From JAZDJP01 sp043803805 (GTDB lineage Bacteria; Planctomycetota; JAZDJP01): 63,211 nucleotides of DNA. The position numbers and the translations under genes are program-made. Location: the NCBI GenBank assembly GCA_043803805.1, contig JAZDJP010000013.1:1-63211 (forward strand). Direction: 5' to 3'. Under the pieces are notes generated by a model. That model saw only the letters and a list, made by a program, of their open reading frames with translations, ran no database searches and was not told the origin of the DNA. Below, piece by piece: positions 33,289 to 42,593 of the stretch (positions are counted from its first letter, which is position 1; the number at the start of each line of letters is the position of its first letter).

Positions 33289-34548
33289 TCATCGACAAAC
33301 CACCACTCGCCCGGTACGACGCGACTTCTCCGCGGCGAAGACCATCCGATGCGTCTCCAGCGACGTGTCCGGCCCGGAGAGAATTTTCCCGGGGTCGTTC
33401 GACGCCACGGCCTCCACAAAACTCTTCATCAGCCCGAAGTCGCCGCCGCCGTGCCCGCTCAAAATACTCTGATCCGGGACATCGTAGGGAAGCGTTTCCG
33501 TTTTCCCGGTCAGGAAATCGGTGACCTCGATACCGGGCGGCCCGCCGGTCGCGAGCATGCCGCGCGTCCCGAAGAGGCGCGTGTACCGGCCGATCACGGC
33601 GCTGAAGGCCGTCATGGTGAAGCACGCCGTCCGCCCGTCGGCGAATTCCATGTTGACCACCTGGTGATCCACGACGTCGTTGTCGCACTCGTAAACGCAA
33701 CGGCCGTACGGGCCTTCACGAAGCGCCCGGATCAGATTCTCCTCGGTGACCTCCTCGACCAGCACGTTCACCGGCCAGCCGGTCTGCCCCTTGGCGAAAC
33801 GCCCGAGGTAAATTTTCTTCGCGGAATACGGGCACTCGGGTTCGCAGGCGCAATCGAGGCACCGCAGGGCCGCGCCGGCCCCGACGGGTTTCTGATCTTT
33901 CTTGAAATGGTGAAGGTTCCCGAAGGACGATATCTTTTCGCACTTCACGCCGCCCATCATGTAACTGATCCAGTCGAGGTCGTGACAGCTTTTGGCCAGA
34001 AGCATCGGACTGCTCATGGTTTCATTCCGCCAATTTCCACGGACAAAGGAATGCGCCTGATGCCAGAAACCGACGGGTTCCACGTGTTGAAGGCTGACCA
34101 CCTCGCCGAGGCGGCCGGAGTCCACGATGCTCTTGACCTTCTGCGTGTTGCTGGTGTAGCGCATCACGTGGCAGACCGCGAAAATCACGCCCGCCCTCTT
34201 CGCGGCCGCGACGATCCGGCGGCAGTCCTTTTCGTTGGGCGCCATCGGTTTTTCAAGGAGGATGTGATATCCCTTTCTGGCGAAGGCCACCGCGGGCTCG
34301 GCGTGCATCGCGTCCTGCGTGGCGACGATGACCGCGTCGGCGAACTTGCGGCGGCGCACCAGCTCCTTCCAATCCGAAAAGCAATCCTTCGCCGGGATCG
34401 CGTGGGTTTTGGCCATCCGCTCGCGATAAAACTCCCGCGGCTCGGCCACGCCGACGATCCGGACCTGCTCCGGAAAATGCGTGGCGTAACCGGCATACCC
34501 GGTGCCGCGCCCACCGGCGCCGGCGACAATCAGTTTGATGGGAGGCAT
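33289..34548 (-). CDS. Gfo/Idh/MocA-family oxidoreductase
   Basis: 419 residues, cytoplasmic. N-terminal Rossmann domain with G-A-G-G-R-G (VAGAGGRGTGYAG) for NAD(P), the conserved EKP motif (LLEKPMAPNEKD, Lys in catalysis), then the alpha/beta domain with HDLDWISYMMG. A cysteine-rich insert (RCLDCACEPECPYSAKKIYL) is a known feature of one branch of this family. It probably oxidises or epimerises a sugar or sugar derivative released by the locus's hydrolases. AAGGAGAAC precedes the ATG. Confidence 0.85.
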   Translation of the reverse strand: MPPIKLIVAGAGGRGTGYAGYATHFPEQVRIVGVAEPREFYRERMAKTHAIPAKDCFSDWKELVRRRKFADAVIVATQDAMHAEPAVAFARKGYHILLEKPMAPNEKDCRRIVAAAKRAGVIFAVCHVMRYTSNTQKVKSIVDSGRLGEVVSLQHVEPVGFWHQAHSFVRGNWRNETMSSPMLLAKSCHDLDWISYMMGGVKCEKISSFGNLHHFKKDQKPVGAGAALRCLDCACEPECPYSAKKIYLGRFAKGQTGWPVNVLVEEVTEENLIRALREGPYGRCVYECDNDVVDHQVVNMEFADGRTACFTMTAFSAVIGRYTRLFGTRGMLATGGPPGIEVTDFLTGKTETLPYDVPDQSILSGHGGGDFGLMKSFVEAVASNDPGKILSGPDTSLETHRMVFAAEKSRRTGRVVVCR

Positions 34549-34561
34549 GTTCTGTTCTCCT

Positions 34562-36748
34562 TTAGACGCTCTTAAAAAGATGCAGTTTCTCCGGCGCAGG
34601 CAACTCGCCGCCGCGCGCCATCGCCTTCAACTCTCCGGACAATTTTTCGAGATCGTCGCGCATCTTGAACGGAAACCGCACACGCACGTCGCCGTGATCC
34701 GGACGGAGACCGGTCTCTTTGATGCAACGTTTGTGCAACTTCTCCAGAAAACCATAAAACGGCAGGAGCGCGTCCACCTGCCGGCCCGCCGCGACAAGCC
34801 GCTCTCCGCGAACAATCGCGCCCTTCGCGGCGCGCGCCCGGCCGTAGAGTTTCGAAACGCTCATCAGAACATCCCAGAACCGCGCCGCGTGCTGCAACTG
34901 CCGGGCCTGCCCCTGCAGGCAGTAAATATAAATTCGCGCGCGCTTGTCCGCCACGCGTTTTTCCAGCGCGGCCAGCGTCTGGATATCCGCCTCGTAAATT
35001 TTCCACTTTCCACGAAGTTTCTGAATCGTTTCTTTCTTCTTCGCGTAAATTCCGGCAAATGGCGCGAGCCCCTCCTTCGCCTTGACGACCTCCTCCAAGG
35101 CATCGCCGCTCGCGTCCCGGACATGTCTGCACAACCGATGCGGCATATCCCGAATCGTCCTAGCCGCGCCGGAATCGTTGATCCCGAGAATCTGAAGCGC
35201 GAACGCCCGGTCGAAACTTTCCGGGCCGCCGCCCTTCGTGCTCCACAAACCATCCAACCGCGCCACGTTGCTATACGTATCGAAGAGGTAATAACCGGCG
35301 GCGCTTCGATCGCCCCACGCGGTCGCGTTGTTCGCCTCGACCCCCGGTTCCGAAACGGACCGTTTGACGTCAGAGCGAATCGTCCCCCGGCGATCCTCAA
35401 AGGGAACCACTTCCGGAATCCACCACGACCGGGAGTTCCACACGCGGCATCCGTGATCCCGCAGAACCTTCGGCCGGAAGTCGAAACCATCCACCACAAA
35501 CTCCGGCGCCATCTCCGCCCACACCCACGCCACAAGATCTTTGTCCAGCGCCGGAAGGGCCTTCGGATGGCTGAGCAAAATATGGCAATCGGCCCAGAAC
35601 GCCGCCGCGCGCCCGTGCCTCTTCACCACGGTGCTCAACTGATTCAGCATCTCCACGTAACGGAAAACCCAGCGGGCGTCCCCGATGTGACGGGACGATC
35701 CGGCCGCCGCGCGCCGATCCTCTTCCAGCCGGCGGCAACCCGGGCATTTCGGCGCGGCGTAACGCGCCACCTCGTCGCCGCCGATGTGAACAAATTCGGA
35801 ATGCGGAAAACCTTCGGCCAGTTCTCCGACGATTTTGTCCGCGAGCGCGCCACTCTCCTGGCTCGTCGGGCAGAAGGGACGGCAGCGCGAAATCCACCGG
35901 AACTCTTTTTTATTCTTTTTGTGAGCCTCTTCCAGCGACTTTCCAAACAAATCGGAGTGCGCCATGAAATTCGTCAGCGGGAAAACGCGCACGCCGCGGT
36001 TCCACGCGTACTCGGAAAACGCCCGGGCGCTTTTCGCATTGAGCGGCCGGGCCTTGGGACGAAACGCCATCGGAAGGCACTTGAAATCAAACCATCCCTC
36101 CAGGTACAAACCGAGGTGGCTGATCTTCCCGGCGCTGTAGATATCCGTCTGCCACTCCCAAAACCGCGGGATGTGATCGAGGGCGCCGCGCGTGTCGGCG
36201 ATGTCCTGCGTGAAGACGCGGTATTTCTCCAGCTCCGGCCAATCGTGAACGAGAACACCCGGAAGCGCCGGCGTCCGGGCGCAAGCTCCAATGCGCAAAA
36301 GCTGAATCAGCGTGCTCCCGCCATAAACCAGACCGATGTCGTTCGGCGCGGCCACCAGCGCCATTCCCGGGCCCGCCCACAGAAAATACGATTCTTCTTT
36401 TTCCAACTTTTCAAGATCCAACCCTTTCTCTCCGCAGGCGTTCAAAAAAGCCCCCTCGGCTTTTCCAAAAACGACCCGGGCCGCCTTCGCGGTTCCCGGC
36501 GCCGGGCATTCCTCAACGAGGACCACGCTCGCCTTCACGCCAAGGAGCGTCCGGAACGCCGCCGCGGCGCGCATCGCCGTCGACCGGACCGTTTTCCCCG
36601 CCGGCTCCAAAACGACAATCTCAACGGACTTCGGCCTTCCGAAAGGCGCCTTGTCCAGCCATGCGATTTCCTGCGGACGCGGCAGGAGATAACCCTCCCT
36701 CTCCCTTTTCCCGACAGGACGCATCCCCCCTCTTTTTCTCCTGTCCAT
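34562..36748 (-). CDS. GH20 beta-N-acetylhexosaminidase-like, cytoplasmic
   Basis: 728 residues, no signal peptide. An N-terminal GH20b-like domain (about 20-165) precedes the catalytic TIM barrel. VHIGGDEVARY contains the signature H-x-G-G-D-E with the catalytic pair Asp325-Glu326. Upstream of it, the W-rich barrel segment HLGLYLEGWFDFK; after it, a long helical C-terminal region (about 540-728) not usual for GH20. GH20 enzymes remove terminal N-acetylglucosamine, N-acetylgalactosamine or the like. GGGAGG ribosome binding site upstream. The gene ahead ends 12 nt before the start. Confidence 0.75.
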   Translation of the reverse strand: MDRRKRGGMRPVGKREREGYLLPRPQEIAWLDKAPFGRPKSVEIVVLEPAGKTVRSTAMRAAAAFRTLLGVKASVVLVEECPAPGTAKAARVVFGKAEGAFLNACGEKGLDLEKLEKEESYFLWAGPGMALVAAPNDIGLVYGGSTLIQLLRIGACARTPALPGVLVHDWPELEKYRVFTQDIADTRGALDHIPRFWEWQTDIYSAGKISHLGLYLEGWFDFKCLPMAFRPKARPLNAKSARAFSEYAWNRGVRVFPLTNFMAHSDLFGKSLEEAHKKNKKEFRWISRCRPFCPTSQESGALADKIVGELAEGFPHSEFVHIGGDEVARYAAPKCPGCRRLEEDRRAAAGSSRHIGDARWVFRYVEMLNQLSTVVKRHGRAAAFWADCHILLSHPKALPALDKDLVAWVWAEMAPEFVVDGFDFRPKVLRDHGCRVWNSRSWWIPEVVPFEDRRGTIRSDVKRSVSEPGVEANNATAWGDRSAAGYYLFDTYSNVARLDGLWSTKGGGPESFDRAFALQILGINDSGAARTIRDMPHRLCRHVRDASGDALEEVVKAKEGLAPFAGIYAKKKETIQKLRGKWKIYEADIQTLAALEKRVADKRARIYIYCLQGQARQLQHAARFWDVLMSVSKLYGRARAAKGAIVRGERLVAAGRQVDALLPFYGFLEKLHKRCIKETGLRPDHGDVRVRFPFKMRDDLEKLSGELKAMARGGELPAPEKLHLFKSV

Positions 36749-36760
36749 CTCATTCCTCCC

Positions 36761-38896
36761 TCACGGATTCGGAACCTTCGCAAACCGCACCCACGTTGAT
36801 TTTTTTGATTCCTTGGTCCACTGATCCCAAAAGACCGCCGCGTAGTTCGGCGGACAGGCCTGCGGCGCGGCAATATGATTGATGCGCTCCGTTTCCGTGG
36901 CGACGAGTTCGGACGCCTCCCACTTGCCGCCCTTCCATCGGCTAAAACGAACCTCGTACTTGCCATCGGCCACTTTCTTCGAGTAGAAACAAAAAACCGC
37001 GTCGCCGCTCGTCGTGAGCATGACATCGGTGGCGCCGTCGGGCTCGAGCGTATCACTTTTCCACGCCCCGCCCTCCAGACGCGCAACCTCCAGCGATGCG
37101 ACGGGCTCGCTCTTGGCGCCGTTATCGTAATGGGCGGCGCGGGCAACGAAAAGCGTGTCCCTGCCAAGCAACGCCAGCGACACGACACCATGACTCTTGT
37201 CTCCACCGAAAGGTCCTTTTTGAGACGCGCCCCAGGCCTTGCCGTCGTGGGCCTGCCACTTGTCTCCCGACCCGCTGAAGGCCGCGACGCCGTCGCCATA
37301 CGTGACCATGAGCGGCCCGGGCACCACCGTCCCCGGCCAGAGAAGCACTTCCGCGGGCGGCGTTGGCCGCGCCTCAACCGGCTTGGACAAATCCTCCAGA
37401 TTCGCCTCGTAAAATGGACGCGGGACCGGCCTGGAGGCGTCCTTGCACGGCTTCCATGTGAAACCGTCGTCGTCGCTGTTCTTGGCGCCCGACCCGCCGA
37501 AACCGTCGGTCCACGCCGCCCAGATCCGGCCGGAGGCCAGGGTCATCACCCGGCAGAGCGACGGGCACTTCTGAATATTCTGGTCAATGAACGCGAAACG
37601 ATCTTCCTCCCAACCGTCGCCGGTGAAAGTCAAACGACGGATAAAAATATCGTAGCCCTCCTGATAAGACGTGCAATTCTGTGTGCCGACGATGTAGACG
37701 TCGCCGTTCGGCACCGAGCAGACGTGCGCGCGCCAGTACCAGTGCGGCAGAAGCGCCGGCTGGGTATCGCCTTCCTTGATTCCTCCCCACGTCTTGCCGC
37801 CGTCGAAACTGGCGAAGGCCAGCATTCCGCCGCCTTCGGCGCCGTACGCCTTGATTCCCGGCGGGACCCTGGCATCCTTGGAATTGCCCTTGAGGACCAC
37901 CAGCAACCGTTTGTTGTCGTAGGCCACCGGGCTCCAGTTGCTATTCTGAAAATAAGTGGCGCCGGATCCGCCGAAGTGGCCGAAACCGCAGGCGTAGAAG
38001 CCCGTTCCCTCGTAAACGGTGACGGGCCCGATCTTCTCAACCGGCCCGGCCTCGCGCTTCATCTTTTCGACGTTCCGCTTGGCGGGCGGAAGGGACGGCA
38101 CCTGACGCGCGAACGGCCGCGGCTCCCCCTCCATTTTGACGATGGGGAATTTGTCCTCGGCCGCGACCGCGTCTTTGGTCGCCAACCGGACGTTGTCGAT
38201 ATAAAGCGTGGCCTCGCCCTCATAACCGTTGACACGGAGATTGATTCCCCAGATTCGCGAGAGGTCCATCTCTCCCACGCGGGCCATTTCCGCGAGAGGA
38301 AATTCGCAGGTGGACGGCTTGTCGGCCGGAACCTTGAAGATGGCCAGGGCGGTGCGCACGCCCCACGGACGCGCGGGAATGCTCGGACCGTTCAAATCGT
38401 GCACGCGCATGCCCAGCACCGCCGGCGCGCCTTCGCTCGTCACGTCAAAGCGCAGAACGGTGTACGCCGACCAATCCCGCGGCTTGACGCCGGAACGGCG
38501 GGCGAGGGTGTCGTTCAGGATCTGCTCGAAGCGCTGATAGTACCAATCGGCGGGATTGTGGAAATCGGCCAGCGGCGGCCGCGCCACCAGGCCGGGGGTC
38601 TTGCCGCTGGCGAACTGCGGCAGCATGTTGTAATGTCCCTTGGTAATCTTGTGGACCAGCGCCCACTCCCCCTGCGTGGCGTGTTTCTTCTCCAGACGGG
38701 CGGTCAATCCATACTGCGTCCGCGCGGTGATGAGGTCCGCGGTGTCCTCCTTGATCTCGGGACCGGGCAGAAACTTGCCGAGCTCCGGCTTGCCCTCAAA
38801 GCTGTAAATCAGCTCGCCCCCCTCACCGGCCGCGGATTGCCCCGCGAAAATAAAAACCGCGATTCCCACGGCCACCCCGGCTGCTCGCGTAAGCAT
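36761..38896 (-). CDS. Secreted Asp-box/sialidase-like protein, paralogue 1
   Basis: 711 residues with signal peptide (1-23, cut after QSAA). N-terminal beta-sandwich (about 30-230: YTVLRFDVTSEGAPAVLGMRV; GYEGEATLYIDNVRL), probably carbohydrate-binding. Then a six-bladed sialidase-like propeller with Asp-box motifs ASFDGGKTWGG (about 362) and SDDDGFTWKPC (about 479). It ends YAAVFWDQ-x-RFAKVPNP. Two paralogues lie at 44138-46267 and 56117-58168, and a fourth survives only as a C-terminal stub at 49821-49905. Catalytic Arg/Tyr/Glu residues of true sialidases were not identified, so the exact activity is uncertain. A 55-nt hairpin precedes its ribosome binding site. Confidence 0.75.
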   Translation of the reverse strand: MLTRAAGVAVGIAVFIFAGQSAAGEGGELIYSFEGKPELGKFLPGPEIKEDTADLITARTQYGLTARLEKKHATQGEWALVHKITKGHYNMLPQFASGKTPGLVARPPLADFHNPADWYYQRFEQILNDTLARRSGVKPRDWSAYTVLRFDVTSEGAPAVLGMRVHDLNGPSIPARPWGVRTALAIFKVPADKPSTCEFPLAEMARVGEMDLSRIWGINLRVNGYEGEATLYIDNVRLATKDAVAAEDKFPIVKMEGEPRPFARQVPSLPPAKRNVEKMKREAGPVEKIGPVTVYEGTGFYACGFGHFGGSGATYFQNSNWSPVAYDNKRLLVVLKGNSKDARVPPGIKAYGAEGGGMLAFASFDGGKTWGGIKEGDTQPALLPHWYWRAHVCSVPNGDVYIVGTQNCTSYQEGYDIFIRRLTFTGDGWEEDRFAFIDQNIQKCPSLCRVMTLASGRIWAAWTDGFGGSGAKNSDDDGFTWKPCKDASRPVPRPFYEANLEDLSKPVEARPTPPAEVLLWPGTVVPGPLMVTYGDGVAAFSGSGDKWQAHDGKAWGASQKGPFGGDKSHGVVSLALLGRDTLFVARAAHYDNGAKSEPVASLEVARLEGGAWKSDTLEPDGATDVMLTTSGDAVFCFYSKKVADGKYEVRFSRWKGGKWEASELVATETERINHIAAPQACPPNYAAVFWDQWTKESKKSTWVRFAKVPNP

Positions 38897-38914
38897 CGTC
38901 CACCTCCTTTTAAA

Positions 38915-38969
38915 GATTCTTCCGGCGAAAATCTTGTGCTTTTTGCACAAGATTTGAGACGGAAGAATC
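38915..38969 (-). terminator. Large post-stop hairpin (25-nt arms)
   Basis: Arms 38915-38939 and 38945-38969 pair in 21 of 25 positions (GATTCTTCCG and GCACAAGATTT blocks, with a small internal bulge) and enclose a 5-nt A/T loop. On the minus strand it begins at the stop codon of the CBM9-esterase gene and ends just before AAAGGAGG of the sialidase-like gene. Probably an attenuator or mRNA-processing site. Confidence 0.6.
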
Positions 38970-41900
38970 TATCGTCTCGGCCCGGCGCCGGGACGCCACT
39001 CGCCTTCCGGAGTCAACACCTGCGACTCGTCCAGATTATCCATGAACACCGAGTCCGGCAGGAGCGGCGCGTCGCGGTAGACCTTCCAGTCGCGGTCAAA
39101 CCAGCCGAACGCGGTGAGTCCATGGCTCTTCGCGAATTTCTCAACCGTGGGCGATTTTGCGCGGCCGCCGTCGCCGCCGTACACCGCGTAATCCCAAAAG
39201 CGGCCGGGCATGAATCTGACTTTCATGAGCCCGTCGGCGATGCGCTCGGCCTTGAGCGCGCCGGCCACGAGCAGATAGCGCTCGGCGTTGAGCGGGCTCG
39301 TCGCCAGATACCAGAAGCGGACGTCGCCGCCCCTGATTTTCCGGTTGCCCACCGTGAGGACATCGCCGTCGGCCCGGATGGGAAGCCGCCCGGCGTGCCG
39401 GCGCAGAAAATCGTTGGTCGCTTCCGTGCCGATGCACAACAGATGGCTGTCCGCCAGTTTCTTCCCGTCGACTGCGGTGTCCAGCACCACCTGCGGACGG
39501 CCCTGGAAGTGCTCCTCCCAGTAATCCAGAAACATTTCGACGGCGTCGGCGGAGGCCTTGGGATCCGCGAGCGTTCCCTGAATGATCACAAACCGCCGCG
39601 TGATGAAATCATCCAGAGGCCCGGCGAGTTCGCCGGGATTCTTGCGGCCGGGAGCCGGCGGGTCGAAGAGCGTCCCCAGCCGGAGTTCGGCCGCGCCGGC
39701 GGCGTGAGCGCTGGTTTTTCCGTTCCAGACCACCTCGACCGGCTTGGCCGTGTCCAGAAGTTTGTCGGACAGCGCCAGACGCACGCCCGCGACGTTTTCC
39801 GTGAGAAGCTCCACGCGTTGTCCGAGGACCTCGGCCGTCACGCGGGCGGAATCGCCGTAGCGCGCCGGTTCGATTTGTTTGACCCACCGCAGAGATGCCA
39901 GCCGCGCGCTGTACACCGTAAAGGCGAAACGCTTCGGCCAACGGTTCATGGGCTGGGCCAGCAGCCAGGAGAAGATCTCACGGCTGTCCTGCCAGTAGCC
40001 GTGGCCCCCGAAGGCGTCGCCGCGGTGGCGCGCGGCCACGGGTTCCGACTCGGCGGCATGAAGCTGGAACATGCGGCCGCCGGTCCACGGCGTGCCCTGA
40101 TCCTTGTACCCGTCGGCGATCCAGCTCGGCGTCAGGCCGGTGCGCTCGCCCTGAAGCGGTTCGGCGCGGCCGGAGGAGCCCGCGCCGGCGACAAAGATAT
40201 CCGGGTACGTCGCGATGAACTTCATCGTCCCGCAACCGCCCATGGAGAAACCCGAAATATAAATGCGGTCGGGATCAACCTTGTAATCGGCGAGGACCAC
40301 GTCCAGCAGATCCACGAGTTCCCGATCGCCCCAGCCAACGTACCAGTTGCGGCCGCGCAAATAGGGCTTGAGAAGGAGACAACCCTCGGCCCGCGCGCCG
40401 ATCACGCGGCCGGATTCGGAGGTGTACTCCCAACCGCCGCCATAGCCGTGCAGATCGACAATGAGCGGCAGTACCGACGACCCGTCGTAACCCTCCGGCA
40501 CGTACAAACAATACGGTTGCCACATGTCATCCAGTTTGGACAGATACGCCTTCCAGAGAATGCCGCGGTCGGGCGCCTTTCCCGCGGCGAACGCCGCAAG
40601 GCGCCCCCGAAGATCCGTTTCGAAGAGCGGCGCGTTCACGAGAATGGAGCACTTCTTCTCGGCGTCTTTCAAAATCGCCTCGGCTTTGCGAACGGACATC
40701 TTGGCTCCGAAGATCGCCGAAAACTTTTGCGGATCCTGACCTTGGGGGAAACGAATGGTTTCCGGCTTCCAGAAGTTTTTGACGGCCTGCTCGACGGTCT
40801 GGCCGTCGGCGGCCTCGAACGTCTTACGCGCCTCGGCCACCAGACCCGCGAATTCCGCGAGGGCCGCCCCGCGCACGTAGCACGGCGCGGCAAGCGACAA
40901 ATCCGCATGCCGTTCCAGCCCGGCCAGTTCCGCGGCGGGAACCGCGGCGCCGGACTTGAACATCCGGCGGGCGGCGGCGTTGGTGAGCCGCGCCGTCGGA
41001 ACCGCCAGCACCCGCGCGAACCCTTGAGGGGCCTGCTGGGGCAAACGCACGTTGAATTTCATGCGGCCGCCCTTGTAAGGCCACGCCGGATTGAGCGGCT
41101 CCGCCTTGTCCCCGGAAACGGCCAGGGGCGAAACGTCGCCGCCGGCGCCGTCCGGGAGAAAATAAAAAAGAAGTTCGGGCGCGGCCGCGTCGCCGAGCGG
41201 AGACCGTCCGCGAACGTCGTTTTCCCACAACAGCGACACCGCCATCTCCTCGCCGGCGTTTGCCAACTGCTGTTCCATCGTCATCCGCGCATAACCGCCC
41301 GCGAGATCGACGGCCTGATCGGCATCGGACCGGTTGACGAGCGCGGGAACCGACATCCGGTAGATCGCCTTCCGCGCGTCGTCGAGCGCCTGCACCTCGA
41401 CACGATTCATGCCTTCGCCAAAGGGAAGCCAGCAGACCAGGCGTCTCGCCTCACCGGGTTCCAGATGCGCGAATTGGAACTCCTCGTTGTCGCCGCGCGC
41501 GCGGCACGCGAGGCGGACCAACGCCCCTGCCGGCTTGTCCGAGCGGTTTTCCAGATACACGCTCCACGGCGTCATGGCCGGCACCGTGTGCCCGAACGTC
41601 AACGCGACGACCGCGGTATCCGGCAGGCGCGAAACGAAGCTCACGTGCCCCTGCGGATCGAACCGGTTGAAGGTATTCCGGCTCCAGGAAGATTCTTCGC
41701 CGGCCGCGGAAGTGCGGGACACCTGCAATCCCCAGACGTCGCCCTCGCCGGGCGTGCCGGAATTGGCGAGTTCCTTCCAGGGAATGGCGATTTCCGTCCG
41801 CCACCCGGAGGCGCCTTTGCCGAGGGACGCCCACGCCGCCGCTTCCTCACGGCCGAGCCCGTCGGGTTTTTCGCCCGCCAGGACACCGCCGGCGCACACC

Positions 41901-42418
41901 GTCGCCGGCGCGCCATCGTAGCCCCACGTCTCATGCGAATCGTACACGCGGACCAGTCCCTTCACGCTGAAAAACAATTCCATGGCGTGGCGGCCGCGGG
42001 CGAAGGGATCGAACCGGAACATCACCTCGTCTTTTTCGATCGGCTCCATTTTGGAACCATCCGGCCGGGGCGCCGTCATGGCGGTAATCGCGAAATACAG
42101 ATTTTTATCATCGAAGGCGGCGCGCACAAAGGTCGGGTCCTGCGCGAAATTCCGACGCCAACCTTCCGGAAGACGAATCGGAGCCGCGCCGGAGGCGCCG
42201 TCGGAGCGCATGACACCGAGCGGAGAGGTGTTATCCCATATCCTTTCGTTCGTCGCCCCGTCGATTTTGACGCGGTCTTTTGTTTTGACGGCGTAGCCCA
42301 CGCGAACAGTCACGTGCTCGCCGAAATTCGCCGGGTCGAAACGCTCTCCGGCAAAAACCGCCCCCGACGCGAGCGCCGCGCAGGCCGCCACAACCTTCAC
42401 TCCGATCGTCGTTTTCAT
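38969..42418 (-). CDS. Secreted CBM9-like/alpha-beta-hydrolase (feruloyl-esterase/depolymerase-like) fusion
   Basis: 1149 residues. Signal peptide (1-23, cut after AVFA). A CBM9/DOMON-like sandwich at about 30-240 (VKIDGATNERIWDN; FDDKNLYFAITAM; TEIAIPWKEL). A beta-rich middle. Then an alpha/beta-hydrolase of the feruloyl-esterase/PHB-depolymerase kind at about 620-870: LHGYGGGWEYTSESGRVIG, nucleophile elbow GFSMGGCG (Ser725), with AFGGHGYWQDSREIFSWLL as the candidate catalytic His region. A long C-terminal region follows. It probably de-esterifies an extracellular glycan while bound to it. It starts at 42418; a TATAAT is found upstream, so it likely begins a transcript of its own. Confidence 0.72.
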   Translation of the reverse strand: MKTTIGVKVVAACAALASGAVFAGERFDPANFGEHVTVRVGYAVKTKDRVKIDGATNERIWDNTSPLGVMRSDGASGAAPIRLPEGWRRNFAQDPTFVRAAFDDKNLYFAITAMTAPRPDGSKMEPIEKDEVMFRFDPFARGRHAMELFFSVKGLVRVYDSHETWGYDGAPATVCAGGVLAGEKPDGLGREEAAAWASLGKGASGWRTEIAIPWKELANSGTPGEGDVWGLQVSRTSAAGEESSWSRNTFNRFDPQGHVSFVSRLPDTAVVALTFGHTVPAMTPWSVYLENRSDKPAGALVRLACRARGDNEEFQFAHLEPGEARRLVCWLPFGEGMNRVEVQALDDARKAIYRMSVPALVNRSDADQAVDLAGGYARMTMEQQLANAGEEMAVSLLWENDVRGRSPLGDAAAPELLFYFLPDGAGGDVSPLAVSGDKAEPLNPAWPYKGGRMKFNVRLPQQAPQGFARVLAVPTARLTNAAARRMFKSGAAVPAAELAGLERHADLSLAAPCYVRGAALAEFAGLVAEARKTFEAADGQTVEQAVKNFWKPETIRFPQGQDPQKFSAIFGAKMSVRKAEAILKDAEKKCSILVNAPLFETDLRGRLAAFAAGKAPDRGILWKAYLSKLDDMWQPYCLYVPEGYDGSSVLPLIVDLHGYGGGWEYTSESGRVIGARAEGCLLLKPYLRGRNWYVGWGDRELVDLLDVVLADYKVDPDRIYISGFSMGGCGTMKFIATYPDIFVAGAGSSGRAEPLQGERTGLTPSWIADGYKDQGTPWTGGRMFQLHAAESEPVAARHRGDAFGGHGYWQDSREIFSWLLAQPMNRWPKRFAFTVYSARLASLRWVKQIEPARYGDSARVTAEVLGQRVELLTENVAGVRLALSDKLLDTAKPVEVVWNGKTSAHAAGAAELRLGTLFDPPAPGRKNPGELAGPLDDFITRRFVIIQGTLADPKASADAVEMFLDYWEEHFQGRPQVVLDTAVDGKKLADSHLLCIGTEATNDFLRRHAGRLPIRADGDVLTVGNRKIRGGDVRFWYLATSPLNAERYLLVAGALKAERIADGLMKVRFMPGRFWDYAVYGGDGGRAKSPTVEKFAKSHGLTAFGWFDRDWKVYRDAPLLPDSVFMDNLDESQVLTPEGEWRPGAGPRR

Positions 42419-42498
42419 ACCGTTCCTTTCTCCCGTGTCGCCTTGGCCCCTTTGATCAACCGACATTTGACGCTCGGGGGGTTTATTGTCTTTGCGTG

Positions 42499-42504
42499 AT
42501 TATA
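42499..42504 (-). promoter_or_regulatory. Candidate -10 box for the CBM9-esterase gene
   Basis: Perfect TATAAT on the minus strand, 80 nt upstream of the start. The surrounding GCGTATAATCACGCAAAG loosely resembles the GGTGTATAAC promoters elsewhere in the locus. Confidence 0.4.
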
Positions 42505-42593
42505 CGCTCCTTACGAGTTTTCTCTTGAGAATTGAGGCGTTTTTAGAGGCGCCCATGACGGCGTCCCCCATGCCTCCCGCCTGGGATCGTCAC

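Noticed and set aside
33289..34548. Cysteine-rich insert in the Gfo/Idh/MocA protein as a novel metal site
   Set aside because: A CPYSAKKIY-type cysteine insert is a recurring feature of one branch of this family, so it is not new here.
36875..42499. A plus-strand open frame of 1874 codons opposite the sialidase-like and CBM9-esterase genes
   Set aside because: It is antisense to two well-supported genes, runs across their boundary, and has an Arg/Pro/His-rich composition typical of shadow frames in GC-rich DNA.
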